The position numbers and the translations under genes are program-made. From assembly GCF_004349245.1 (NCBI RefSeq), contig NZ_SMLC01000065.1:1-38029 (forward strand): a DNA stretch of 38,029 nt. The letters run 5' to 3'. Positions 29,913 through 37,244 of the stretch are shown here, in pieces (position 1 is the stretch's first letter; each line of letters opens with the position of its first letter). The DNA comes from Actinomadura sp. 6K520 (GTDB taxonomy: Bacteria > Actinomycetota > Actinomycetes > Streptosporangiales > Streptosporangiaceae). Under the pieces are notes generated by a model. It was not told the origin of the DNA and ran no database searches. It saw nothing but the letters and a program-made list of their open reading frames with translations.

Positions 29913-31178
29913 TCACTCGTCGGGGACGATGCAAAGGGTGGCCGTTCCCTTGTCCTTCTTCGCGGGCAGCACGAGCGTCCGCGTGAACGTGGAGCAGGAC
30001 GTGCGCTCGTCGTAGCGGTAGACGACGCGGTAGTTCTCCGTCCACGGGAGACCCAGCGAGCAGGGATGCCTCCGCCAGGTACCCCACCCGTCGATGTCCA
30101 GGCCGCCGGAGTGGATGCAGTCGCCCGCCTTGGCGAGATACGCGGTGGACGCGAACGTCACCATCGTCCCCATGAAAGCCACGGCGACCGCCACGCAGAT
30201 CCCGAGGACGAGCATTCCCCGGCTGACGCGCGGACGTGACGCGCGCCTCCTGGCCCCGTCCAGGCGCCGGATCCAGGTGGTCGGCCGAGAGAGCGGGTGC
30301 TGCTGAGGGGCCGGGCGTTGCCGGGAGATCAGGCGTGCGGTGGGCTTGTCGTCCGGATCCTGCGGGCCGCCCATCAGGTCCAGGGCTTGGGCGGCGGTCG
30401 GGCGGGTGTCCGGGTCCTTGTCGAGCAGCCGGACGATCAGGTGCGCGAGCCGCCCGGCGTGCGCGGGCGGCGGCGGCTCGTCCCGCAGCAGCGCCGTGAC
30501 GGTCTCGGCGACGGTGCCGCGGCGGAACGGGGACACGCCCTCGACGCACCGGTAGAGGGTGACGCCGAGGGAGAACAGGTCGCCGGCGGTGCCGTTGTTC
30601 CTGCCGCTCAGCCGCTCGGGCGCGAGGTACTCCATCGAGCCGATGACCGCGCCGGACGCCGTCAGCGCCGTGTCCGCCTGGTGGACCGCGATGCCGAAGT
30701 CCGCGAGCAGCGCCTCCCCGGCCCCGGTCAGCAGCACGTTCGCCGGTTTGACGTCGCGGTGCACGACCCCGGCCGTGTGCGCCGCGTCCAGCGCCTTCAG
30801 CAGCACCTCGGCCATCTTCGCGGCCTCCTCGGCGGAGACCGTCCCCGCCTTCTTGAGCCGGTCCTCCAGGGAGTGGCCGTCGACGAGGCGCATGACGATC
30901 CAGGGGACGTCGTCCACGGTCACCACGTCGTGGACGGGGACGATGCCGGGATGGTCCCGCAGCCGCGCGGCGTTGCGGGCCTCCCGCCTGGCGCGGGTGA
31001 GGAACTCCGCCCGCTCCGCGTCGGACGCGGTCGGCGGCACCCGCACCTCCTTGACCGCGACGTCCACGCCGAGGGTCTCGTCGTGGGCCTTCCAGACCCG
31101 CCCGAAGCCGCCCGACCCCAGCTCCGCCACGAGCCGGTACCGCCCGCCGATCCGGTCCAGGTGCGCCTCCTGGGTCAC
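29913..31178 (-). CDS. Membrane Ser/Thr protein kinase
   Basis: 421 residues from GTG 31178, with GGAGG 4 nt upstream. The kinase domain (about 14-265) has Gly loop LGSGGFGRVW, Lys43 in VAVKEV, HRDVKPANV (140-148), DFG at 160-162 and YLAPERL, so it should be active. A basic linker (about 270-320) leads to one membrane helix at 321-348, and then a short C-terminal extracytoplasmic part of about 70 residues with three to four cysteines (GDCIHSGG, HPCSLGLPW, ERTSCSTF). The sensor part is not recognised. It is the last of three minus-strand genes, 95 nt after the DksA/TraR-type gene. Confidence 0.93.
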   Translation of the reverse strand: MTQEAHLDRIGGRYRLVAELGSGGFGRVWKAHDETLGVDVAVKEVRVPPTASDAERAEFLTRARREARNAARLRDHPGIVPVHDVVTVDDVPWIVMRLVDGHSLEDRLKKAGTVSAEEAAKMAEVLLKALDAAHTAGVVHRDVKPANVLLTGAGEALLADFGIAVHQADTALTASGAVIGSMEYLAPERLSGRNNGTAGDLFSLGVTLYRCVEGVSPFRRGTVAETVTALLRDEPPPPAHAGRLAHLIVRLLDKDPDTRPTAAQALDLMGGPQDPDDKPTARLISRQRPAPQQHPLSRPTTWIRRLDGARRRASRPRVSRGMLVLGICVAVAVAFMGTMVTFASTAYLAKAGDCIHSGGLDIDGWGTWRRHPCSLGLPWTENYRVVYRYDERTSCSTFTRTLVLPAKKDKGTATLCIVPDE

Positions 31179-31273
31179 GCGCGTCCTCCGCTGTCCGGCA
31201 CCGCCTCGAACGGAAGTTGATTATGTCCCAATGGCGGATGCCGAAGAGGGTAGAGCGCGACAGCGGTGAGATC

Positions 31274-31612
31274 TCAGGTGGTGGCGCAGGTGATGCAGGT
31301 GCGGGCGGTCGGTCGTGCCTCCAGGCGGCCCGGTGCGATCGGGCCTCCGCAGCGCTCGCAGGTGCCGTAGGTACCGCCGCGGATGCGGCGCAGCGCGTCC
31401 TCGATGTCGGCCAGATGCGTGCGGGCCCGGCTCAGGGACGCCTCGATCCGGGCGCGCTCGTAGGCGATGGTGGCGCCCTCCGGGTCGTGCTCGTCGTCCA
31501 CGTTGGCGTGCGCCGACGCCTCGACGACGCCGTCCCAGTCGCCGCTCAGCGACGCCATGAGCTTGAGCGTGTCGGCGCGCTCCGCGATCAGCCGTTCTTC
31601 CGCCGTGGTCAC
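31274..31612 (-). CDS. DksA/TraR C4 zinc-finger family protein
   Basis: 112 residues from GTG 31612; AGGTGGG lies just upstream. A coiled-coil N-terminal part (TTAEERLIAERADTLKLMAS, ARIEASLSRARTHLADIEDA) is followed by GTYGTCERCGGPIAPGRLEARP and CITCATT, a CxxC-CxxC zinc finger. This is the actinobacterial TraR/DksA-type family; the acidic coiled-coil tip (DDEHDPE) resembles the part that reaches the RNA polymerase secondary channel, though action on polymerase is not shown for this branch. It lies between the I36-like gene and the kinase on the same strand. Confidence 0.9.
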   Translation of the reverse strand: MTTAEERLIAERADTLKLMASLSGDWDGVVEASAHANVDDEHDPEGATIAYERARIEASLSRARTHLADIEDALRRIRGGTYGTCERCGGPIAPGRLEARPTARTCITCATT

Positions 31613-31679
31613 CCCACCTAAAACGCCCCCGCGCCGCACCCCATTCCGAACCGGGCGCGGACGCCTCTCGGCCTCCGGG

Positions 31680-32051
31680 TCACCAGACGGACATGACGCT
31701 GAGGCCGTCGGCGGGGAGCGTCGGGAGCGACTGTGCGCCCGAGACCGAGCCGAGCAGCTTGCCGGTGCAGTCCTTGCCCGAATAGACGAGCATGGCGACC
31801 GGGATGCCCGTACCATCCCGGTGCGTGCTGGCGACGGACCGCAGCGGGAACGGTGCGTCGAGGCATCCGGCGCCCGGACGGAACGTCGTGACCTTGCCCA
31901 TGAACCCGGCCTCCGACCAACCGCACAGCGACTCGGTGGGGCAGTCCCAGGGGCCCGGCGTCGCCGCCGCGGACGCGGCCGACACCGGCAGGACCGCCGC
32001 GGATGCCGCCACCGCCGTGACCAGCGAGGTACGAGTCAAGGTTCGCCACAT
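31680..32051 (-). CDS. Secreted peptidase inhibitor I36/beta-gamma crystallin-like protein
   Basis: 123 residues from ATG 32051, with GGAGGGA upstream. A signal peptide is clear: MWRTLTRTS, then LVTAVAASAAVLPVSAASAA. The mature part (CPTESLCGWSEAGFMGKVTT, FRPGAGCLDAPFPLRSVAST, GIPVAMLVYSGKDCTGKLLG) has a Greek-key-like pattern with conserved cysteines, matching inhibitor family I36 (SMI-like) and related secreted proteins. It probably inhibits an extracellular peptidase, but this cannot be assigned from sequence. Upstream lies a 388-nt AT-richer gap. Confidence 0.82.
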   Translation of the reverse strand: MWRTLTRTSLVTAVAASAAVLPVSAASAAATPGPWDCPTESLCGWSEAGFMGKVTTFRPGAGCLDAPFPLRSVASTHRDGTGIPVAMLVYSGKDCTGKLLGSVSGAQSLPTLPADGLSVMSVW

Positions 32052-32439
32052 GGGCGCACTCCCTCCGTAGGCGCTCTGGCCCCATAGGTTCACCCAGATT
32101 TCCGATGCGGTCCAGCGAGCCGTGAAAATTTTCATGGGCCGGCTGATCGGGTCTCCGGTGCCGGTGCGTATGAATGGTCAAGAAACCCCCGGTCCGCCAT
32201 GTGGCCGGGCGGCAGAGAAGCGCGTGACCGTATCCGGCCAAAGGATGCGGAGAGTGACAAATAAGTGCCGGTATTTTGGCTCTGAGTCGTGTGAGCTGCG
32301 ATTTCTCTCGTTATGGACCGATAGAATCTGAAATGAGGTCATCGTCACGCACGGTGTTTATGGGAGTACGGTTGACGCTCCTCCATGGTCGATATATATA
32401 AGTCGTGAAGAGTAATATCGGCAAGGCGAGGACCATGCC
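32052..32439. other. AT-richer intergenic region with palindrome
   Basis: A 388-nt stretch between two divergent genes, clearly lower in G+C than the rest of the window. It contains a perfect 12-bp palindrome TGAAAATTTTCA at 32123-32134 (about 71 nt upstream of the I36 start) and a strong promoter at 32372. The open frame at 32122-32331 lacks G/C-rich third positions and looks non-coding. Nothing else was recognised. Low G+C may mark horizontally acquired DNA. Confidence 0.6.
32372..32400 (+). promoter_or_regulatory. Strong sigma70-like promoter for the 64-residue gene operon
   Basis: TTGACG at 32372-32377 and TATATA at 32395-32400 are separated by 17 nt, a near-consensus vegetative promoter. 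The predicted start, near 32407, would leave a leader of about 33 nt before ATG 32440. Such a match is rare in DNA of this composition, so the downstream genes are probably well expressed. Confidence 0.75.
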
Positions 32440-32634
32440 ATGACACTCAAGTTGATCGGTGGTTCGGGCTGCGGTAATGGTCCGTGTCCTGCGGTGTACG
32501 AGACGGAGAACAAGACGATCGTTGTCCAGGGCTTCGTCGTGGATCCGGATCGGACGGGGCTCGTGCTGCCGCCCGGCGAGGGTGCCGTGGAGATCCCGCG
32601 CTACATCCTTGAGCGGGCGCTCGCCGCCGACTGA
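32440..32634 (+). CDS. 64-residue protein with two cysteines, DUF6879 partner
   Basis: 64 residues from ATG 32440, with GAGGA upstream and a strong promoter at 32372. It begins MTLKLIGGSGCGNGPCPAVY (Cys11, Cys16), then TIVVQGFVVDPDRTGL and LPPGEGAVEIPRYILERA. Short proteins with CPxVYxT...VVQGxxVxDP and LPxGExxVEIP often precede DUF6879 genes in actinomycetes, as here; no function is known to me. The Gly/Cys-rich N-terminus followed by a small fold could also be read as a leader/core peptide with tailoring genes downstream, but the conserved C-terminal half argues for a folded protein. It is first in a four-gene operon. Confidence 0.8.
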   Translation: MTLKLIGGSGCGNGPCPAVYETENKTIVVQGFVVDPDRTGLVLPPGEGAVEIPRYILERALAAD

Positions 32635-32699
32635 CCACGCAGGTCGGCGCCGCTTGGGGCACCGGCCCGTCACACGGGAGAATTGCCATCATCCTCAAC

Positions 32700-33296
32700 A
32701 TGGAAGAGTTCGGCCGGCTCTTCACGGAGTTCAGGTCGTCGGCGACGCGCATCGAGACGCTCGACGTCTATTCTGTGCCGGAGGAACGTGACAACCTCGA
32801 CCTGTACCGTTCCGGGGCACCGCTACCGCCGGACCGCAACGAGGAATGGGCGCGCAACATCCGGGAGTGCGTCGCGGCCGGCAAGTACATGGGCAGGGTG
32901 CACATCATCGACCACGTCCTCACGCCGTATCTCCAGTTCGAGATCGACTGGTACTACGCGGTCAACGGCGCGGCGGGCGAGGACATCCGGTTCATCTTTC
33001 GCGAAGACGTGCCGGACGTTCCTTACACGGACACGTGGCTCTTCGACGACGAGATCGTCGTGGACCTGAGTTACGACCGCTCCGGCGAACTCCTGTACAT
33101 CAACAGGAACGATGATCCCGAGCGGCGGAAGCAGGCGCGGACCGCCTGGCGGGAGTTCTACGCCCGGTCCTTCCCGCTGGCCGATCTCCTGGCCAAGGTC
33201 CGCGGCACCGAGTTGGAAGTGCCGCCCTCGCCGCTCGACCTCCGGCGCGCATGGGCGAAGGAGCACGCATGCGCGTCGAAGGCCACGCACACCTGA
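32700..33296 (+). CDS. DUF6879 family protein
   Basis: 198 residues from ATG 32700; the ribosome site is weak. DUF6879 signatures are clear: FGRLFTEFRSSATRIETLDV, YSVPEERDNL, MGRVHIIDHVLTPYLQFEI, then EDIRFIFREDVPDVPYTDTW and LFDDEIVVDLSYDRSGELLY. No catalytic motif is known. In Streptomyces relatives the family occurs with XRE regulators and a short partner protein like the one at 32440, hinting at a regulatory or sensing module. The gene follows the 64-residue gene by 65 nt and overlaps the PhyH gene by 28 nt. Confidence 0.88.
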   Translation: MEEFGRLFTEFRSSATRIETLDVYSVPEERDNLDLYRSGAPLPPDRNEEWARNIRECVAAGKYMGRVHIIDHVLTPYLQFEIDWYYAVNGAAGEDIRFIFREDVPDVPYTDTWLFDDEIVVDLSYDRSGELLYINRNDDPERRKQARTAWREFYARSFPLADLLAKVRGTELEVPPSPLDLRRAWAKEHACASKATHT

Positions 33297-34102
33297 GCAC
33301 CGACTTCGTCCTCAGCGACCAGGCGGCCGGCTACCCCCGCAGGACGGTCAGCACCACCGCGAAACCGGACGACCTCGACTCGTTCGTCCGGTCCGGCTAC
33401 CTCGTCCAGCGGGGGCTGCTGGACGCCGCCACGGCCGCCCTCCTCGCGGACGCCGTGCTGCGGCTCGCCATGGCCGAGGACGGCCGTCCCGAAGCCGAGA
33501 GCCTCCCCGGCGAGAGCATCTACCTCCGGTCGCTGCTCGACAAGGACCCGGTGTTCCACCCGCTGCTCCGTCTGGAACCGGCGCTGTCGACCGCGCGGAC
33601 GCTGCTCGGCCCGCAGGTCTGGATCGACCTTGAGGCCCGGCTGAACCACGCGGGCCGGGCCGGTGTCGCGGTGCCCTGGCACGCCCACCTGCCCGTCATC
33701 CCCGACCCGCTCCCGGCCCTGTTCAGCTACCCCCACCAGGTCCACTGCCTCGTCTACCTGGACCGGATCACCGAGAAGGAAGGCGCCCTCTGCCTGCTGC
33801 CCGGCTCGCACCGCAGCGGCGACCTGCGCATCCCGCTCGGTGACCGGGGTGACCGGGACGGCCAGGTCGAGCTGTTCTTCGAGCCGGGCGACGCGGTCCT
33901 CATCCACGCCGGGCTCTGGCACCGGACCGTCCCGTCCAGCGCCGCCGCCGGATACCGCCGGCTGCTGCTGATCGGCTTCGTTCCCTCCTGGCAGCGGCCC
34001 AGCACCGCATGCGGCGTTCCTCCAGAACGTGCGCTGACGAAGGACCTCGCCCGCGAAGGGGACGACGAGACCCGCGAACTGTTGGGCGAGTTCCGATGGT
34101 GA
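33269..34102 (+). CDS. Phytanoyl-CoA dioxygenase (PhyH) family protein with HxH motif
   Basis: 277 residues from ATG 33269, with GAAGGAG 5 nt upstream. A double-stranded beta-helix fold of the PhyH type: DDLDSFVRSGYLVQRGLLDA, then VPWHAHLPVIPDPLPALF, VYLDRITEKEGALCLLPGSH and FFEPGDAVLIHAGLWHRTVP. His138, His218 and Arg230 fit the iron and 2-oxoglutarate ligands, but where family members have HxD this one has His138-x-His140. It may bind iron in a changed geometry or have lost the reaction. The operon context suggests a tailoring role on an unknown substrate. It overlaps DUF6879 and GNAT genes at its ends. Confidence 0.83.
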   Translation: MRVEGHAHLSTDFVLSDQAAGYPRRTVSTTAKPDDLDSFVRSGYLVQRGLLDAATAALLADAVLRLAMAEDGRPEAESLPGESIYLRSLLDKDPVFHPLLRLEPALSTARTLLGPQVWIDLEARLNHAGRAGVAVPWHAHLPVIPDPLPALFSYPHQVHCLVYLDRITEKEGALCLLPGSHRSGDLRIPLGDRGDRDGQVELFFEPGDAVLIHAGLWHRTVPSSAAAGYRRLLLIGFVPSWQRPSTACGVPPERALTKDLAREGDDETRELLGEFRW

Positions 34103-34671
34103 CCGTCCGGCTCCGCCCGATGGAGGAGGCCGACCTCCCCGTCTTCGAACGCGCCTACTCCACCCGGGACGGCGCAGGAGAACACCAGTGGTTCGGGTTC
34201 AGCCCGCCCGGCCGCGGCCTCGCCGAGATGGGGGTGCTCGGGCCGGACGGCGGCCGGCTGACCGTCACCGCCGACGACCGGGCCGCCGGAAGCGCGTACT
34301 GGTTCCGCCGGGAATGGGGCCCGGCCGAAACGTCCTGGTGCTGGGAGGTGGCCCTGCACGTCCTCGCGGAACAGCGGCGCCGCGGCATCGGCACCCAAGC
34401 CCTCGGCCTGCTCATCCGGTACCTGTTCGACCACACTCTGGCCTGGCGTGTCCAGGCCATCGCCGACGCCGCAAACACCGCCTCGCAGCAGATGATCATC
34501 CGGGCCGGTTTCACCCGGGAGGGAACGCTGCGCGCCGCCCAATGGCGCGAGGGCCGCCGCCACGACCAGGTGCTCTACTCGCTGCTGCGCGACGACCCGC
34601 TGCCTCACCCCGGCTCCTCGACGGTTCCCCGAGCCTCCGACCGCAGCGCCAGGGATCGCGGATCGTCGTAA
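34096..34671 (+). CDS. GNAT family N-acetyltransferase
   Basis: 191 residues from ATG 34096 (GTG 34099 would give GTGA with the PhyH stop). The GNAT domain has MVTVRLRPMEEADLPVFERA at the N-terminus, SWCWEVALHVLAEQRRRGIG with the acetyl-CoA motif RRRGIGTQAL, and AIADAANTASQQMIIRAGFT then REGTLRAAQWREGRRHDQVL, the RimJ/RimL type. It would transfer an acetyl group to an amine or N-terminus; the acceptor is unknown. It is last in the operon, and its tail overlaps the convergent STAND gene by 67 nt, the C-terminal part there being low in conserved features. Confidence 0.9.
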   Translation: MVTVRLRPMEEADLPVFERAYSTRDGAGEHQWFGFSPPGRGLAEMGVLGPDGGRLTVTADDRAAGSAYWFRREWGPAETSWCWEVALHVLAEQRRRGIGTQALGLLIRYLFDHTLAWRVQAIADAANTASQQMIIRAGFTREGTLRAAQWREGRRHDQVLYSLLRDDPLPHPGSSTVPRASDRSARDRGSS

Positions 34672-37001
34672 TCGCCGAGGACCGCCAACGCCTCGGCGAT
34701 GTGCAGCTCGCCCATATCATGGTCCCCGCCCGCCGACAGAGCTTCGCCGAGGCGGAGGAGGCTCTTCGCGCGCTTCCACTGGTCGCCCACCATTCCGTGC
34801 ACCGCGGCCGCGCGGCGGTGGAAGTCAACGGCCTCCGGCAACCTGTCCAGTGCCCGGTACGCGCGGCCGGTGCCGTCCAGGGCCATCGCCTCCCGGCTAG
34901 GGTCCCCTTCCCGGCGGAAGGCCACGGCGGCGTGCTGGGTCGAGACGAGCGCGTCCTCCGGCAGCCCGCCCGCCAGCTGCGCCTTGCCCAGGTACAGCAG
35001 CGCGGTCCCCTCCCACAGCGGATTCGCCATCGCACGGGCGATCGACACCGCCTCCTCCGCCACGGCGAGGGCCTGGGCCGCCTCACCGCGCCGCCGCGCC
35101 AGCAGGCTGAACGCGGTCAGCACCATCGACACGTAGAGGTGGTCGCCCATATCCCGGAACGCGGCCAGCGACTCGGTGAGGACCTCTTCCGCGTCGTCGT
35201 GCCGTTCCAGCTGGCAGAGGGCGTAGCCGAGGCTGTAGCGGACGGTCGCGGTCCAATACGGGTCATCGAGGTCGCGGACAATCGTCAGCGCGTGCGCCAG
35301 CACCGAGCGCGCGTCCTCCGGTTCGTGCGCGAACAGGTGGACCCAGCCGAGCCCGTTAAGGGTCTTGGCCATGCTCAGCGGGTCGTTCAGCTCGCGGTGG
35401 ATGTCCAGCGCCTCGCGGTGGTACTGCTCGGCGTCGTCGAGTTGCAACGTCATCCGGGAGAGGCGTCCGAGGCTCTCGCACAAGGCCGCCTCGCCCTCCC
35501 GTAAGCCGAGCGTCCGCGCGGCGGACAGGCCCGTCAGGGCCGTCTCGCGCCAGTCATGGACGTGGTTGTAGGTCGCGTAGATCCGTTCCAGGACGATCGA
35601 GAGCCGCCACGCCAGTTCCAGCTGCCCGGTGTCCGCCGCCGCTTGGACGGCACCCGCGAGGTTCTGCTTCTCCTGGGTGTACCACTCGGCGGCCTGCTCG
35701 CGGCCTGTGAACCTCACCCGGGGCGCGCCCGCGGGCGGTTCGACGGTGAACAGGAGGGTCGTGTCATGGGCGATGGACAGCGCGCACTCGTACGCGCCAT
35801 GCAGGTACCAGGCGCACACACGCCTCACCGCGTCGAGCTGCTCGCCCTGAGGAATCTCGTACCTGGCCCTGTCGACGGCGTAGGCGCGCAGCAGGTCGTG
35901 GAACCCGTAGCGGCCGGAACCCCTGTTCTCCAGCAGGTAAGCGCCGGCCAGGACGTCGAGCGGGCTGCGCACTCGGTCACCGGGCCCGGCCAGGACCGCC
36001 GCCACCGCCTCGCTGAACTCCCCGCCCGGATGCAGCCCGAGGAGGCAGAACAGGCGCGCGGCACCCGGCGGCAGAGCGCGGTACGACCAGGCGAACACGG
36101 ATCGGACCGCCTCGGCCTCGTCCTCGTCGCCGGTGGACAGCGCGTCCCACAGCGACGACTCGTCCCGCAGGTCCGCGATCAGTTCGCCGAGCGGCATGCC
36201 GGGGCGGCTCGCCGCGCGCTCGGCGGCGATGCGCAGCGCCAGCGGCAGGTGGGCGCACAGCCGGGCCAGTTCGGCGAGTTCCTCCGGATCGTCACCGGAC
36301 CGGTAGTCCGCGGTCGTCTCGGTGAGCAGCGCGACCGACTCCTCCTCGGTGAGCGTGCCGAGGATCGTCCGCTCCGCGGGGGCGCGGATGAGGAGCCCCG
36401 ACATGCTGCCGCGGCTCGTCACGACCGCCAGGCTGTGCCCCATTCCCGGAATGAGCGGCCGGACCTGTCCAGCCGTCCCCGCATTGTCGAGAATGACCAG
36501 CATATGGCGGTCGGCGAGAATTGTTCGGTACAGGCTGGACTTGGCCGCCACGTCGTTCGGGATGGCGGATGCGGGAACGCCGAGCGCGAGCAGGAAACCC
36601 TCCAGCGCCTGATCCGGCGTCACCGGGACACCGGGGTCGTAACCCCGCAGATCGACATAGAGTTGGCCGTCCGGGAACTCGTCGCGCACCCGATGCGCCC
36701 AATGCAGCGCCAGCGAGGTCTTCCCGACCCCGGCAGTCCCCGCGATCACATAGGCGACGACGCCCCCGTCCGCGCCCTCCCGCCTGGCGGTGAGCAGGTC
36801 GTCCAGGCGCCCGAGGTCGGCCTGGCGGTTGACGAAGACCCGCACGCCGCGCGGTAATTGCCGCGGTGCGGTGTGGGTGCCGCGGCCGTAGTGGAAATGG
36901 ATGCCGCCGCTGATGTCGCGGGCCTGCACGACATCGCTCGCGCTGCCCGACATGGTGGAACGAGTACCGGGCTCGGCGGGATCATGATGGCTGTCCGACA
37001 T
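34605..37001 (-). CDS. NB-ARC/TPR STAND ATPase
   Basis: 798 residues from ATG 37001, with GGGTGG 4 nt upstream. The N-terminal leader contains VVQARDISGGIHFHYG, a motif often seen before STAND modules in actinomycetes. The NB-ARC domain has P-loop GTAGVGKTS (88-96), Walker B MLVILDNA (167-174), VVTSRGSMSGL and LCAHLPLALRIAAERA, the GxP-type motif. A winged-helix part (ARLFCLLGLHPGGEFSEAV) follows, then about ten TPR-like repeats from about 480 to 780 (for example AAFRDMGDHLYVSMVLTAFS). No separate effector domain or DNA-binding SARP domain is present, so output is unclear. It is convergent with the GNAT gene and overlaps it by 67 nt. Confidence 0.93.
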   Translation of the reverse strand: MSDSHHDPAEPGTRSTMSGSASDVVQARDISGGIHFHYGRGTHTAPRQLPRGVRVFVNRQADLGRLDDLLTARREGADGGVVAYVIAGTAGVGKTSLALHWAHRVRDEFPDGQLYVDLRGYDPGVPVTPDQALEGFLLALGVPASAIPNDVAAKSSLYRTILADRHMLVILDNAGTAGQVRPLIPGMGHSLAVVTSRGSMSGLLIRAPAERTILGTLTEEESVALLTETTADYRSGDDPEELAELARLCAHLPLALRIAAERAASRPGMPLGELIADLRDESSLWDALSTGDEDEAEAVRSVFAWSYRALPPGAARLFCLLGLHPGGEFSEAVAAVLAGPGDRVRSPLDVLAGAYLLENRGSGRYGFHDLLRAYAVDRARYEIPQGEQLDAVRRVCAWYLHGAYECALSIAHDTTLLFTVEPPAGAPRVRFTGREQAAEWYTQEKQNLAGAVQAAADTGQLELAWRLSIVLERIYATYNHVHDWRETALTGLSAARTLGLREGEAALCESLGRLSRMTLQLDDAEQYHREALDIHRELNDPLSMAKTLNGLGWVHLFAHEPEDARSVLAHALTIVRDLDDPYWTATVRYSLGYALCQLERHDDAEEVLTESLAAFRDMGDHLYVSMVLTAFSLLARRRGEAAQALAVAEEAVSIARAMANPLWEGTALLYLGKAQLAGGLPEDALVSTQHAAVAFRREGDPSREAMALDGTGRAYRALDRLPEAVDFHRRAAAVHGMVGDQWKRAKSLLRLGEALSAGGDHDMGELHIAEALAVLGDYDDPRSLALRSEARGTVEEPG

Positions 37002-37199
37002 GCGACCACCCGTCACTCAGCGGCATTTCCAGCCTACGGTGCCCGAGCCTGCCGGGAAATACGGCCCCGGGGCCAGCTCAGGACACCTGGCCGTGCGAAT
37101 TCCGAGGCTTCGGAGGGCCTTTACAAAACGCCGGACAGGGCGACCATGACCGTGTGTCGCCAGCCCCCGCGGTCGGCTCTCCTCGACACCGAAGCATCA

Positions 37200-37232
37200 C
37201 CGTGGTGCGCTCCTGGCCGGAGCGCACCACGG
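37200..37232 (-). terminator. Perfect 14-bp hairpin after the lipase gene
   Basis: Arms at 37200-37213 and 37219-37232 (CCGTGGTGCGCTCC against GGAGCGCACCACGG) pair perfectly around a 5-base loop. It begins 12 nt after the lipase stop on the minus strand and is the likely terminator. The remainder of the 243-nt gap up to 37002 shows nothing else. Confidence 0.75.
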
Positions 37233-37244
37233 GAACCGTGCGGA

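Noticed and set aside
31613..31679. Hairpin CCGCGCC...GGCGCGG between the I36-like and DksA-type genes
   Set aside because: A 7-bp stem with an 18-base loop is too weak to call a terminator in GC-rich DNA.
32122..32331. 69-residue plus-strand frame in the AT-rich gap
   Set aside because: It has no ribosome site or G/C-rich third positions, lies upstream of the strong promoter, and is not recognised as any family.
32440..32634. Reading the 64-residue protein as a lasso or lanthipeptide precursor
   Set aside because: No lanthipeptide, lasso or thiopeptide synthetase is nearby, and its C-terminal half looks like a conserved folded domain. I kept only the weaker statement that it may be modified.
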